Source of the DNA: CBDEFX01 sp965237635
GTDB taxonomy: Bacteria; Chloroflexota; Dehalococcoidia; Lucifugimonadales; CAUZJF01
Reading direction: 5' to 3'
DNA: 64,000 bases
NCBI GenBank assembly: GCA_965237635.1
Contig: CBDEFX010000002.1
Coordinates: 1,550,001 to 1,614,000 of the forward strand
Position 1 is the stretch's first letter, and each line of letters opens with the position of its first letter. A model generated the notes under the pieces. The model was not told the origin of the DNA and did no database searches. It saw only the letters and a list, made by a program, of their open reading frames with translations. Shown in pieces: positions 36,876 through 46,085 of this stretch. The translations under genes were made by a program, and so were the position numbers.

Positions 36876-37211
36876 TTACGTGGGCAGGGGCAGGGCCTCG
36901 TGGACCTCGACCTCGCAGCCGGCCCCCAACTCCAGGTGCGGATGGCCTTTGACCATCTCCTTCGCCGCTTCGATGTTATCTGCCTGCAGGACTGAGTACC
37001 CGACCACGCTCTTGTCGCTTGGCGAGCTTCCCGACTTGGTGACCTTTTGCCCGCCCGCCAGTGGTGGTCCCAGGTCTACCAGCCCATCGCCACATCTCTC
37101 AACCCACGCCATCCATGGCGCCATGTCTTCCTTCTGGTCCTCTGGAGAGCCAGCCCTGACCTGTTCTATGGCTGCCGCCGGCGCGTGATAGATCACCATA
37201 TATTTCTTCAA
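36876..37211 (-). CDS. YCII-related domain protein
   Basis: 111 aa, SD GGAGGAAGG. MKKYMVIYHAPAAAIEQ, MAPWMAWVERCGDGLVDLGP and YSVLQADNIEAAKEMVKGHP are typical of YCII/DGPF-family proteins, small ferredoxin-like alpha-beta folds with a conserved His-Asp pair of unclear function. Convergent with the cupin gene; divergent from the CehA-like gene. Confidence 0.85.
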   Translation of the reverse strand: MKKYMVIYHAPAAAIEQVRAGSPEDQKEDMAPWMAWVERCGDGLVDLGPPLAGGQKVTKSGSSPSDKSVVGYSVLQADNIEAAKEMVKGHPHLELGAGCEVEVHEALPLPT

Positions 37212-37382
37212 TTCCTTCCTCCTTTGTGGACGGTCCGTAAATAATCAGGCCCGAATCATGCCATTTCCTGAAGCGAAAGGCAAGGACGGGCTAATACCCA
37301 CGGCTCCCTCATTCCTGATACAGTACCGACGTGCCCGATTCGGGCGCATCGTGCTGTTCGATCCCAGTACGAGGAGGGACCA

Positions 37383-39914
37383 ATGTCGGACTATGAGCCT
37401 CTTGACTTGAGCGGCTGGTGCAATGCCGGCGTCGAGGTGCTCGGCGATGGCGGCAGCGATCCGGCCGTCGGCCGACAGAGCCTGCGGGGGCTGCCGTTTC
37501 TCATCGGTGGAGAGGGACGTGGGGCTGCGAGTGGCCGCTTCATCGTCCTGGACGGCAAGTCGGAGCCCGTTGTCGTCCCAGTAGGGCGGCCCGCCAACCG
37601 CGTTATATTCGCCCACCGTTTGCTTGAGACGGCACTACCGGAAGGTGGGCGTCTGGGCGTCCAGGCGGCCGAGTACGTCTTTCACTTGGCAGGCGGCAGA
37701 GTCGAGAGGGTGCCTATTCGGGAGCGGTTCGAGATCGCAGCCAAGCCCGCCGGCGATATGCCGGCCCTCTCCAGCAGGCCGAGCCCCGGCAAAGGACGGC
37801 TTACCAGGACGTCTTTGGGGCACCCATATGTCGCTGTGCTCGACCAGCACGACGCGCTGGTCTCCCGGCATGAGGGGCCGTGGGGTCTAACGGGGCGTCG
37901 GCAGACGGAGGGTGCTCAGGCGACGGTGCGAGACTACTATCTTTGGGCGTGGGCAAGTCCGGCTTCCGATGAGGTTATCGAGTCGATCGAGCTTGTGCCC
38001 AAAGGTCCCCGGTTTATCGTGGCTGCCATCACCCTGGGTAGTCTGGACGAGCACTCCTTTGCCAGACTGGCAAGGCGGCCGGTCAAAATCGAGCTCACGA
38101 GACCTGAGGACGCTGACAGGCCGTTCGACCTGGAGTTGGAAGTCGACAGGGGGACGTCGACGTACGTGCACGCGCTGCCTGCGGAAGAAGCCGATTCCCT
38201 GGTCGGCTGGGGGCAGGAGCAGAACGAGAGGTCGAGCCCGGCATACGCGGAGGTATCGGCCGTTCCCTCAGCAACGCTCAGCGTCAAGCGGGCAGGGGAG
38301 GAGATGGGTGTCGTCAGATGGGGCGACGTAGCCGACAAGGGCTCGGCCGAGACCCCCCGAATAAAGGTCGAGCTGCTGGACCCCGGCAAGAACTGGGTCC
38401 ACGTGACCGTGGTCGACGACGAGAGCGGCAAACCGGTCCCGTGCCGTGTCCATTTCAGGTCTCCGGACGGAGTCCCGTACCAGCCGCATGGACACCACAA
38501 CCACGTCAACTCGAATCTCGACAGCTGGCACATAGACCTGGGCGGCGACCTCCGCCTCGGCCAGACCACCTATGCCTACATCGACGGCACCTGCCAGGGG
38601 TGGCTGCCTCGCGGCGAGGTGATCGCGGAGGTGGCCCGGGGCTTCGAGTACGACCCGCTGCGAACGAAGGTCACCATAGAGCCGGGGCAGCGCGAGCTGA
38701 CTCTCCGAATCAAGCGGTGGACCGATATGAACGCCCAGCGCTGGTACAGCGGTGACTCGCACGTCCACTTTCTGTCCACCCAGGGCGGCCATTTCGAATC
38801 CCGAGGTGAGGGCCTCAACGTGGTCAACCTGCTCCAGTCCCAGTGGGGGAGCCTGTTCACCAACACCGAGGACTTCACGGGGAGGCCGAGTGTGTCCCAG
38901 GACGGCGACAGCATCGTCTACACATCCCAGGAGAACCGGCAGCACCTGCTCGGGCACATGATCCTCTGGGGCCTGAAGAAGCCGGTGATGCCCTGGTGCA
39001 GCGACGGTCTGTCGGAGGCCGAACTCAGTGGACCGATGGAGACCACGCTCAGCTACTGGGCCGACGAGGCCCACGCCCAAGGCGGCTACGTGATTAACCC
39101 CCATTTCCCGAGCCCGAACGGCGAGCCTGCTGCGCTCGTGGCGACCGGCCGACTGGACGGCATCGAGATGATTTATATGGGCCGGTTCGAGCACCAGGAG
39201 TACTATCGATACCTGAACTGCGGCTACAGGCTGCCGCTCGTCGGCGGCACCGACAAGATGTCGAGCGACGTCCCCGTAGGCCTCTACAGGACATACGTGA
39301 AGATGCGAGATGACGAGGAGTTCACCTACGACAACTGGTGCAAAAACGTTGCCAGAGGACGCACGTTCTTCAGCGGCGGCCCCATCATTCACTTCACCGT
39401 AGACGGCCGCGAGGTCGGGGACACCCTTTCGCTGTCGGGGCCAGGCACCGTGGAGGTCGAGGCGTGGGCGGAGAGCGTCATTCCGATACAGCGGCTCGAG
39501 GTGGTACAGGCCGGACAGGTCGTCGCGTCCACGGAGTCGGCGGACGGCGTCCGGCGGCTGGAGCTAAGGGAAAAGCTGAAGGTCGACGGCCATACCTGGC
39601 TGGCGGCGCGCGCCGGAGGTCCAGGCTACTTCGGCAAGGAGCATTTCGACGTCTGGCGCCGGGGCGTGTTCGCCCACACGTCGCCGATATACGTGGCCTG
39701 CGGTGGAGAGTGGGGAATGTTCGACCAGGCGACTGCCGAGTACATGATGACGCTGGTCGAGGGCGACCTAGCGTACATCCGGCAGAGCTCAGGCCAGCAT
39801 GCACACGACAACGTGACGCATCACCACGGCGAGGCCGACCATCTGGCTTATCTGGAGCGGCCGTTTCACGAGGCCGTCGAGGCCATCCAACAGCGGCTGA
39901 GCCAGATGAAGTAG
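37383..39914 (+). CDS. CehA/McbA-family metallohydrolase (PHP superfamily)
   Basis: 843 aa, SD GAGGAGGG. N-terminal beta-rich region (~1-440), then the PHP-type metal site WYSGDSHVHFLSTQGGH near residue 455, later HAQGGYVINPHFPSPNGE and GGTDKMSSDVPVG, and a beta-sandwich C-terminus. CehA and McbA hydrolyse carbaryl esters, and relatives are broad hydrolases; the real substrate is unknown. No signal peptide. The stop is intact. The C-terminal HAHDNVTHHHGEAD is unusually His-rich and could bind metal. Confidence 0.85.
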   Translation: MSDYEPLDLSGWCNAGVEVLGDGGSDPAVGRQSLRGLPFLIGGEGRGAASGRFIVLDGKSEPVVVPVGRPANRVIFAHRLLETALPEGGRLGVQAAEYVFHLAGGRVERVPIRERFEIAAKPAGDMPALSSRPSPGKGRLTRTSLGHPYVAVLDQHDALVSRHEGPWGLTGRRQTEGAQATVRDYYLWAWASPASDEVIESIELVPKGPRFIVAAITLGSLDEHSFARLARRPVKIELTRPEDADRPFDLELEVDRGTSTYVHALPAEEADSLVGWGQEQNERSSPAYAEVSAVPSATLSVKRAGEEMGVVRWGDVADKGSAETPRIKVELLDPGKNWVHVTVVDDESGKPVPCRVHFRSPDGVPYQPHGHHNHVNSNLDSWHIDLGGDLRLGQTTYAYIDGTCQGWLPRGEVIAEVARGFEYDPLRTKVTIEPGQRELTLRIKRWTDMNAQRWYSGDSHVHFLSTQGGHFESRGEGLNVVNLLQSQWGSLFTNTEDFTGRPSVSQDGDSIVYTSQENRQHLLGHMILWGLKKPVMPWCSDGLSEAELSGPMETTLSYWADEAHAQGGYVINPHFPSPNGEPAALVATGRLDGIEMIYMGRFEHQEYYRYLNCGYRLPLVGGTDKMSSDVPVGLYRTYVKMRDDEEFTYDNWCKNVARGRTFFSGGPIIHFTVDGREVGDTLSLSGPGTVEVEAWAESVIPIQRLEVVQAGQVVASTESADGVRRLELREKLKVDGHTWLAARAGGPGYFGKEHFDVWRRGVFAHTSPIYVACGGEWGMFDQATAEYMMTLVEGDLAYIRQSSGQHAHDNVTHHHGEADHLAYLERPFHEAVEAIQQRLSQMK

Positions 39915-39949
39915 TCTTGTGGGCAAGGGTGCTGATGGTCGTCTACCGG

Positions 39950-40451
39950 ATCACCCGCACCTTAATCCTCTCCCATCAAGGGACCGGCGGCATGGTCGGG
40001 CGTCGGTTTCTGGCTACCGCAACGGTCCTCGGGGACGGCAGGGTGCTCGTCACTGGCGGTAAGGCATGTGTCCCTGGACGCTTTGAAACGGTCGCAATAC
40101 CCTAAGCAGAGATATACGATCCGTCTTCCGGGACCTGGTCTGGGGCAGGGGCAATGGCGATGGGCCGTGTCGGGCACACGGCAACGTTACTCTCGGACGC
40201 GAGAGTTCTCGTCGTGGGGGCGCAGAGACCCGGTCCACAGAGATATATGATACGTGAGCGGCAGCTGGTCTAAGGGAGCCCCGACGATATAACCGCGCAA
40301 CAGACACACGGCCACTCTGCTCAAGGACGGCCGAGTGCTGGTCGCGGGTGGCGTGAGCGGCACCCGCGACCAGCCGTTCCCCGCCGCCTCGGCGGAGGTC
40401 TACGACCCGGTCGCCGATACGTGGACACCGTCCACGGATGCGGTACGATAG
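39950..40451 (+). pseudogene. Kelch-repeat protein remnant
   Basis: Recognisable kelch blades (ATVLGDGRVLVTGGKA; VGHTATLLSDARVLVVGA; TATLLKDGRVLVAGGVSG, AEVYDPVADTWTPSTDAV) lie in different frames with stops between them. No start is visible. A related but distinct kelch lipoprotein, on the opposite strand, lies at 49200-50174. Confidence 0.7.
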
Positions 40452-40485
40452 TTGGGGGCCATCAAATTATCCTTCGAAGCAAGCT

Positions 40486-40648
40486 TGATTCTCTCGTAAA
40501 AAGTCTGTGTAGGTTGAATTAGAACAAACGTACCCACACCTGGGTACAATATACAGTCTCTGTTCCGTACACTACCCCAACATACGGTAGCGCGCAGATG
40601 TGCTAAATCGCTGGAACTTCCTCAAAACGGGTTTTTACGAGGGAATCA
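40486..40648 (+). mobile_element. MITE copy 3 (163 bp)
   Basis: Same ends and length, target duplication AGCT (40482-40485 and 40649-40652). It is intergenic, between the kelch remnant and the ABC permease gene, in orientation to read toward the permease (opposite to copies 1 and 2 in the window). Confidence 0.92.
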
Positions 40649-40796
40649 AGCTTACCCAGCCCATGCCCCGAGTCGTTCTTGTTTTGACGTTGACCGGACT
40701 TGCGGTCACTGCGCGGGCGGAACTGGCCCACGAACGCGCGCTTTCGGACAAGACACCGCAACAAGGGCTGTCACCGACAGCCAAGGGAGAGATGCC

Positions 40797-41804
40797 GTGA
40801 CAGCTTACATCACCAGGCGGATACTTCTGGCAGCATTGACCCTCTTTTTCGTCTCCTTCATATCGTTCACTATCATCAAGCTGCCGGCGGGCGACTACGT
40901 AGATAGATTGGTCGACGCGCGGGAATTCGCGAGGTCGCGCCCCCTAACGATTGCAGAGGAACGAGAACTGCGAGAGTACTACGGCCTGAATAGTGGGACC
41001 ATGGGCCAGTATTGGGGTTGGATCACCGGAATAGTATTCCGCGGGGACTTTGGTCATTCCTGGAGGGAGAACGTAAAAGTTGACATGAACACGATCATCC
41101 GCGAACGGCTGCCGCTTACCATCGGCCTTGGAGTCGGCACGATTGTAATCACCTGGGTGTTCGCCATTCCGATAGGGATCTATTCGGCAGTCCGCCAGCA
41201 CTCGGTTGGCGACTACACCTTCACCTTTCTGGGCTTCACCGGCCTTGCGGTGCCCGACTTTCTACTGGGCATAGTGCTAATGTACGTCTTTCTGGCCTAT
41301 TTCAACCAAAGCGTTGGCGGTCTCTTCTCGGGCGAGTACCAGTACGAGCCCTGGAGCTTCGGCAAGGTCGTGGACCTGCTCAAACACATGATCATACCGG
41401 CCATCGTCCTGGGCACGTCCGGCACCGCCGGCCTTATACGCGTAATGCGCAACAACCTGCTGGATGAGCTCAACAAGCCCTACGTGGTGGCTGCTCGGGC
41501 AAAGGGTCAGATCGAGTGGAAGGTCGTCGCCAAGTATCCTGTGAGGGTGGCGATCAATCCGTTCGTCAGCGGAATCGGAAGCATGTTGCCTGGACTGATA
41601 GGCGGCTCCGTGATCGTCTCGATCGTGTTGAGCCTGCCGACCCTGGGTCCAATAATGCTGCAGGCGCTCCAGAGGCAGGACCAGTTCCTGGCTGGCACCA
41701 TCATTATGCTGCTGGCCAGCTTGACGGTTGTCGGCGTCCTGATCTCAGACCTGTTGCTGGTCGTCGTTGACCCCCGGATCAAGCTCACCGGGCCGGGGCG
41801 CTAG
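40797..41804 (+). CDS. ABC transporter permease, DppB/OppB type
   Basis: 335 aa from GTG 40797 (SD AAGGGAG). Six-helix permease: N-terminal RRILLAALTLFFVSFISF, cytoplasmic loop EAA-type motif (NNLLDELNKPYVVAARAKGQ) that contacts the ATPase, and C-terminal LIGGSVIVSIVLSLPTLGP. It would form half of a peptide or nickel-type importer pore. No DppC, ATPase or binding-protein gene is next to it. Two close paralogues lie at 61467 and 62499. MITE copy 3 lies 149 bp upstream. Confidence 0.9.
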   Translation: MTAYITRRILLAALTLFFVSFISFTIIKLPAGDYVDRLVDAREFARSRPLTIAEERELREYYGLNSGTMGQYWGWITGIVFRGDFGHSWRENVKVDMNTIIRERLPLTIGLGVGTIVITWVFAIPIGIYSAVRQHSVGDYTFTFLGFTGLAVPDFLLGIVLMYVFLAYFNQSVGGLFSGEYQYEPWSFGKVVDLLKHMIIPAIVLGTSGTAGLIRVMRNNLLDELNKPYVVAARAKGQIEWKVVAKYPVRVAINPFVSGIGSMLPGLIGGSVIVSIVLSLPTLGPIMLQALQRQDQFLAGTIIMLLASLTVVGVLISDLLLVVVDPRIKLTGPGR

Positions 41805-41902
41805 CAGCGGAGAAAGCACTGGAGATACGTAACGGCGCCGCCGTCGATTCCAACTCTTACAAGCAGAATGGCAAGACCACACCGGGGCGTCCCCACCCGG
41901 CC

Positions 41903-43783
41903 ATGTTCGCACTGGCCCTGCTGGCGACCTTGCTCCCGCTCGCCATCGCTTGCAGCCGCTCTCAAGAGTCCGCCGTGAAGACCAGCACGCCTACCGCTCG
42001 AGCCCAACAGGAGGTGCCGACGGCCGAAGTCGAACCGCAGCCCTCACCTCCACCGGACACCCCTACGACCGTCGCCGCGAGCGAAAGCCCAAGACCGCCG
42101 CCCATCCCGACCGTACAGCCGGCAACGGTAGAGCCACAGGCGCAGCGGTCCTCAAGCGCCTTGCCCGAGGATGCCACCAGCAGCATGGCGATGTCCTTCA
42201 CCGACGTGACGGCTGAGGCCGGGGTCGACTACGCGCACGTGCCTCTCAGGCCGCTGTTCAACTTCGCCTGGCCTGGCTGGATCGCAGGAGGCGCGGTCGC
42301 CGAAGACTTCGACGGCGACGGTTGGGTCGATCTGTTCATCCTGCGTGGCGCAGCCTCGCCGGCCCTCCTATATATGAACCAGGGGGACGGGACCTTCTCC
42401 GACGAGGCGGCGTCAAGAGGGGTCGCGCTCTCGACCCAGTGGGGCATGGCTGCCGCCGCGGCCGACTTCGACAACGACGGCGACATAGACATCGTCGTGA
42501 CCAACTATCTGGCGCCTCATCTACTCTTGGTCAACCGTGGCACAGGCCACTTCGAGTCGATCGACACGATGCTCCTCGCGCCGAGTATCTTCGTCACAAG
42601 CCCCAGCTGGGGCGACATCGACAACGACGGGCTCCTCGAACTCGCGATCGGCGAGTGGGCCGAGTTGCAGACGGTTGGACAGGCCCCCGGCGAGCCCCTG
42701 AGCGCGCTTGAATTTCCGTACCGTCTGCTGTGGATGTACAAGAACAAGGGCGGTGGCGTCCTGGAGCCGTATCAGTTCCGGGTGTCCGCATCGAATGACA
42801 CAGACGTTTTCGCTCCCCGGTTCGCCGACTTGAACGGCGACCGCCTTGCAGACCTGACCGTCGTGTCCGACTTCAACAACTCGCAGCTCTACCTCAACGT
42901 CGGCAACGGCAAGTTCCGGAACGTGACGGCGACCCACGGCACCGGCGCCGACGAGCATGGGATGGGCTCAGCCATCGGGGACTATGACAACGATGGCGAC
43001 CTCGATTGGTTTGTCTCCAGTGTCCTGGATGACAGCGGTAACATGGGCGAAAAGGGCGCCGTAGGCAACCGGCTCTACCGTAACAATGGGGACGGCAGCT
43101 TCGAGGACGCCACGGTCGGCGCCGGGGTTGTCGACGGCAACTGGGGTTGGGGAGCCAGCTTCGGAGACCTGGACAACGATGGCGACCTAGACCTCTATCA
43201 CGTCAACGGTTGGCCCCCTAAGGAGGCCGACATTGCTGAGATGTTCAACGACCAGCCTGCGCGCCTTTTCCAGAACCGGGGCGACGGCACCTTCGAGGAC
43301 GTTGCCGCGCCGGTCGGGGCCGACGACCGCGGGCAAGGCCGGGGCGTCATCCTGTTCGACTATGACAACGATGGCGACCTGGACATCTTCATCACCAACA
43401 ACCAGGTCCTCGAACACGACGGAAGATCGGACTCGCGGCAGCCGGGCAGGCCCGTGCTACTCCGGAACGACACAGGCAACGGCTACCACTGGGTCAAGGT
43501 AACCCTCGAAGGCAAGCCGCCGCTTCACAGAAACGGTATAGGCTCGCGGGTCTACGTTACCACGGGCGGGCGCACCCAGATGCGCGAGCTGCACGCGTCG
43601 AGCAACTTCCTGGCCCAGGAGCCCGGACGGATAGCCCACTTCGGCCTCGGCGAGGCCACGACCATCGAAGAGGTCCGCGCCGAGTGGGTCAACGGCGACG
43701 CCACCGTCATGACCGACGTCGCGGTCGATCAGGCGATCTCAATTCCCGGTCCCACGGGAACACTCTCACCGGACGGGCCCTAG
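41903..43783 (+). CDS. CRTAC1-like FG-GAP/VCBS lipoprotein with ASPIC/UnbV domain
   Basis: 626 aa. Lipobox LLPLAIAC, Pro/Thr-rich linker to residue ~95, then an FG-GAP beta-propeller with several Ca-binding loops (EDFDGDGWVD, ADFDNDGDIDI, GDIDNDGLLE, GDYDNDGDLDW, GDLDNDGDLDLY, FDYDNDGDLDIF), and the C-terminal ASPIC/UnbV domain (GYHWVKVTLEG, RNGIGSRVYVTTGGRTQMRE, HFGLGEATTIEEVRAEWVNG). An extracytoplasmic surface protein, probably adhesive or carbohydrate-associated; function not established. It follows the permease by ~100 bp. Confidence 0.92.
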   Translation: MFALALLATLLPLAIACSRSQESAVKTSTPTARAQQEVPTAEVEPQPSPPPDTPTTVAASESPRPPPIPTVQPATVEPQAQRSSSALPEDATSSMAMSFTDVTAEAGVDYAHVPLRPLFNFAWPGWIAGGAVAEDFDGDGWVDLFILRGAASPALLYMNQGDGTFSDEAASRGVALSTQWGMAAAAADFDNDGDIDIVVTNYLAPHLLLVNRGTGHFESIDTMLLAPSIFVTSPSWGDIDNDGLLELAIGEWAELQTVGQAPGEPLSALEFPYRLLWMYKNKGGGVLEPYQFRVSASNDTDVFAPRFADLNGDRLADLTVVSDFNNSQLYLNVGNGKFRNVTATHGTGADEHGMGSAIGDYDNDGDLDWFVSSVLDDSGNMGEKGAVGNRLYRNNGDGSFEDATVGAGVVDGNWGWGASFGDLDNDGDLDLYHVNGWPPKEADIAEMFNDQPARLFQNRGDGTFEDVAAPVGADDRGQGRGVILFDYDNDGDLDIFITNNQVLEHDGRSDSRQPGRPVLLRNDTGNGYHWVKVTLEGKPPLHRNGIGSRVYVTTGGRTQMRELHASSNFLAQEPGRIAHFGLGEATTIEEVRAEWVNGDATVMTDVAVDQAISIPGPTGTLSPDGP

Positions 43784-43866
43784 CGAGCTGGCCGTCGCCA
43801 AATCGGGCTAGAGCCCCCAAGCCTTCAGGCGGGTTGTCTTATTCTCACAACCCATCTCTGCTGACT

Positions 43867-44240
43867 CGTGGTTCGACTAGCTCACCACGAACGTAGGTTC
43901 AGATTCACCGTTCGCCCTGAGCCTGTCGAAGGGCGGCTCGGACAACGCGACACCTTTTTTGTGCAAGGCAGGATAGGGGAACGTCCCTCGATACGTCCCG
44001 ATGGGGCATCGGGACTACTCGGGATAGACGGTTGTCTGAGCCCGTTCATAGATGAGCTCCGACAGGAGTCGCCCCGATGCCGCATCGGGGGACCTGTCGA
44101 ACCACGGCCCCCGGTTGCGACTTTAGGTGCAAAGCTCCCCCAATCCCGTTCATCCCGCAAGTCCCGAGTAGGCGCCGAAGGCGCAGTATCGAGGGGAGTA
44201 GTCCCGATGCCCCCGTCGGGACGTATCGAGGGACGCTCCG
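43867..44240. repeat. Intergenic palindromic repeat cluster
   Basis: No gene. Contains a repeat also found at 50503-50576 (GGTTCGACTAG...GCTCACCACGAA, then GTTCAGATTCACCG), the common hairpin-forming GCCCTGAGCCTGTCGAAGGG, and two inverted copies of CCTCGATACGTCCCGA (about 43985-44000 and 44210-44226) with CCCGATGC/GCATCGGG palindromes between. Relatives of the CCCGATGC unit are at 52870-52915 and 54066-54105. Confidence 0.75.
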
Positions 44241-44732
44241 CAATCCCCTAGTCCCTGACCATGCGCCACTGCACAAGGCCTGTCTCGTAGACCTCGCAAC
44301 CAACGGTCTTGAAGGAGGAGCGTGTCGCCCCCGACGCGAACAGGGGGATGCCTTCTCCAAGCACAACTGGAAAGATAGTAAGGATGATCTCATCAATGAG
44401 GCCCTCATTGAGCATGACGGTATTGACCTGGCCGCCGCCGACCAGCCAGATGTCCTTACTCGACTCCTGCTTCAGCGAGCGGACGAACGCCTCGATGTCG
44501 CGCGAGACGAACCGCGCGTTGGACGTGTCCGGCGGCGGTGTGCCTCTGGTGAAGACGTAGTTCGTCTTATCCGGATATGGAAATTTCGGAACGGTTAGAG
44601 TCAGCTTGTAAGTGGAGTTGCCCATAAGGGTCGTCCCAATCGACGCATAGAACTCCTCGTAGCCGTAGTCAAGACGGCCGCCCGCGTCTAGCCAATCGAT
44701 CTCGCCGTTCGGACCCGATGCTCCTATAGATG

Positions 44733-45803
44733 TCAAACCGCCTGCCCGACCACCTCGACAGAGTTATGCAAGACCGAGAAGACTTCGTGAGCGACGTAGC
44801 GTTTAAGGCAGCGTATGACCTCGGTCTTGGTCAAGCCCTCCGTGGTGCGGCGTCTTATGTATGCTCTGGTCCTGCGATCATGGCGAAGCCTGACGAGAAC
44901 GATACGATAGAGAGCCGCATTGGCCTGACGGTCGCCACCGCGGTTGAGCCGATGCCGGTTGGTCTTGCCTGAGGAGGCAGGTATGGGATTTACCCCGCAC
45001 AGCGAGGCGAAGGCAGCCTCTGAGTGAAGACGTTCAGGGTTACTCCCGGCAGTGATCAGAAGGGTCGCGGCCGTGTCGGGTCCTATGCCGAAGACGCTAA
45101 CCAGGGTTGGCGCTGCCGTCTGGGTGAGTCGTTCGAGCTTAGCCTCCAGGTCGTGGAGTTCTTTGCTGAGTTGATGGTAGCGGCAGGCGAGCGAGCGAAG
45201 TGCGTACTTGGCCGCAGCCATGGGATCGTCCAGACGACCGGGACGGAAGCTCTTGCAGCGCGTGGCGAGGGTATCGGCGGAGAGGCCATCGAGCGTTTCG
45301 CGAAGCTCGGCAGGGGCCGTGACGACCAGCGCTTTCATCTGGTTGATGGCCTGCGTGCGGGCCTTGACTGCCGAGTCCTTGGCGCACTTGAGCATACGGA
45401 TCATTTCGCCCTCGCCTGACTTGGGAGTGGCGTCGGCTACTCCGGCAAGCACAGCACGTGCCGCCATCTCCGCATCTGTCGAATCGCTCTTGCCCTTCCG
45501 ATAGCGAGTTGACCGATCAGGTCGATTGACCTCGACAACAGTATAGCCCCGAGCAGTCAGGAAGCGGGAGACTCCGGCGCCGTAGGAACCCGTGCCCTCA
45601 ATCCCGAACGCTCGAACCTCTCCTAAGCTCCGTGACCATCGTTCCAGCTCCCCGTAACCGTACGTTGTCGCTAGCGCGTGACGTTCACCGAGGCGGACAC
45701 CTTGGCCATCAATGGCCACTGCAACATGCCTGTCCTGATGAGTGTCGACTCCAATGATGATCTGAACCGCACGACTATTTTGATAAACAGCGACTCCTGT
45801 CAT
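44733..45803 (-). CDS. IS110-family recombinase (DEDD type), copy 2
   Basis: 356 aa from ATG 45803 (SD AGGAGGTGGGA). Same domains as copy 1 (IGVDTHQDRHVAVAID, FGIEGTGSYGAG, STDAEMAARAV, ASLCGVNPIPASSGKTNRHR). Clearly diverged from copy 1 at scattered positions, so the two are related but independent elements. Note SDSTDAEM where copy 1 has SDPTDAEM; both Asp are kept. Confidence 0.95.
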   Translation of the reverse strand: MTGVAVYQNSRAVQIIIGVDTHQDRHVAVAIDGQGVRLGERHALATTYGYGELERWSRSLGEVRAFGIEGTGSYGAGVSRFLTARGYTVVEVNRPDRSTRYRKGKSDSTDAEMAARAVLAGVADATPKSGEGEMIRMLKCAKDSAVKARTQAINQMKALVVTAPAELRETLDGLSADTLATRCKSFRPGRLDDPMAAAKYALRSLACRYHQLSKELHDLEAKLERLTQTAAPTLVSVFGIGPDTAATLLITAGSNPERLHSEAAFASLCGVNPIPASSGKTNRHRLNRGGDRQANAALYRIVLVRLRHDRRTRAYIRRRTTEGLTKTEVIRCLKRYVAHEVFSVLHNSVEVVGQAV

Positions 45804-45825
45804 TCCCACCTCCTAGAAGTTGGGG

Positions 45826-46013
45826 TGCCGGCCAGGTGAGCGGACAAGACTGCGATGGGGTTGAGGCCAAGCTCCTATAAGGTCACTGCTCGACGAGGCT
45901 GTCGGCACCGTATGGGCCATCCCAGATCGAGTCGACAAATCGAGTCGAAGGCATCTCAGCCAGCAATGTAGAGGGTCAGACCCGAGCCGGAATGGCCTGG
46001 ATACATCATCGCA
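45826..46013 (-). ncRNA. Candidate IS110 bridge RNA, copy 2
   Basis: Same scaffold as copy 1 but different target guides. Minus strand: left target guide CTACATTGC (45971-45963) against flank CTACATCGC (one difference, a U-G wobble with the bottom strand); right target guide GACTCGAT (45946-45939) against ATCGGGTC (one difference, U-G wobble). Donor guides are unchanged: TATAGGAGC (45879-45871) and CATCGCAG (45857-45850). Transcript limits are estimated. Confidence 0.78.
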
Positions 46014-46085
46014 GCGATGTAGCTATCGAGAGTCGCGGCGATATAGAGCTTTAGCTTGGGCATGTCTGCCCCTCAAATTGGCGGT

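Larger units (their letters stand above)
44720..46013 (-). mobile_element. IS110-family element copy 2
   Basis: ~1294 bp, same architecture as copy 1: stop codon 13 bp from one end, 210 bp of noncoding DNA before the recombinase start. Boundaries set by restoring the reductase-like gene: flanks join as TACATCG-C-ATCGGGTCC. A clean occupied site. Confidence 0.92.
44248..46063 (-). pseudogene. Dihydrofolate reductase-like (RibD C-terminal family) gene split by IS110 copy 2
   Basis: Start ATG 46063 (SD GAGGGG), N-terminus MPKLKLYIAATLDSYIA, then IS110, then SGPNGEIDWLDAGGRLDYGY to the stop at 44248. Excising IS110 (44720-46013) gives an uninterrupted YIASGPNGEIDWLD. The remainder (IGTTLMGNSTYKL, DIWLVGGGQVNTVMLNEGLI, IILTIFPVVLGEGIPLF) is typical of the YyaP/YwjB-like RibD_C family, putative reductases of unknown substrate. 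A TTG near the junction could start a shortened protein (TSIGASGPNGE). It was the second gene after the Ig-like gene ending at 46086. Confidence 0.88.

Noticed and set aside
37245..37616. Minus-strand frame opposite the CehA-like N-terminus
   Set aside because: Antisense of a strongly supported gene.
40600..40800. Small protein MLNRWNFLKTGFYEGIKL... upstream of the permease
   Set aside because: It starts inside the MITE, has no SD and its tail has no recognisable features; chance read-out.
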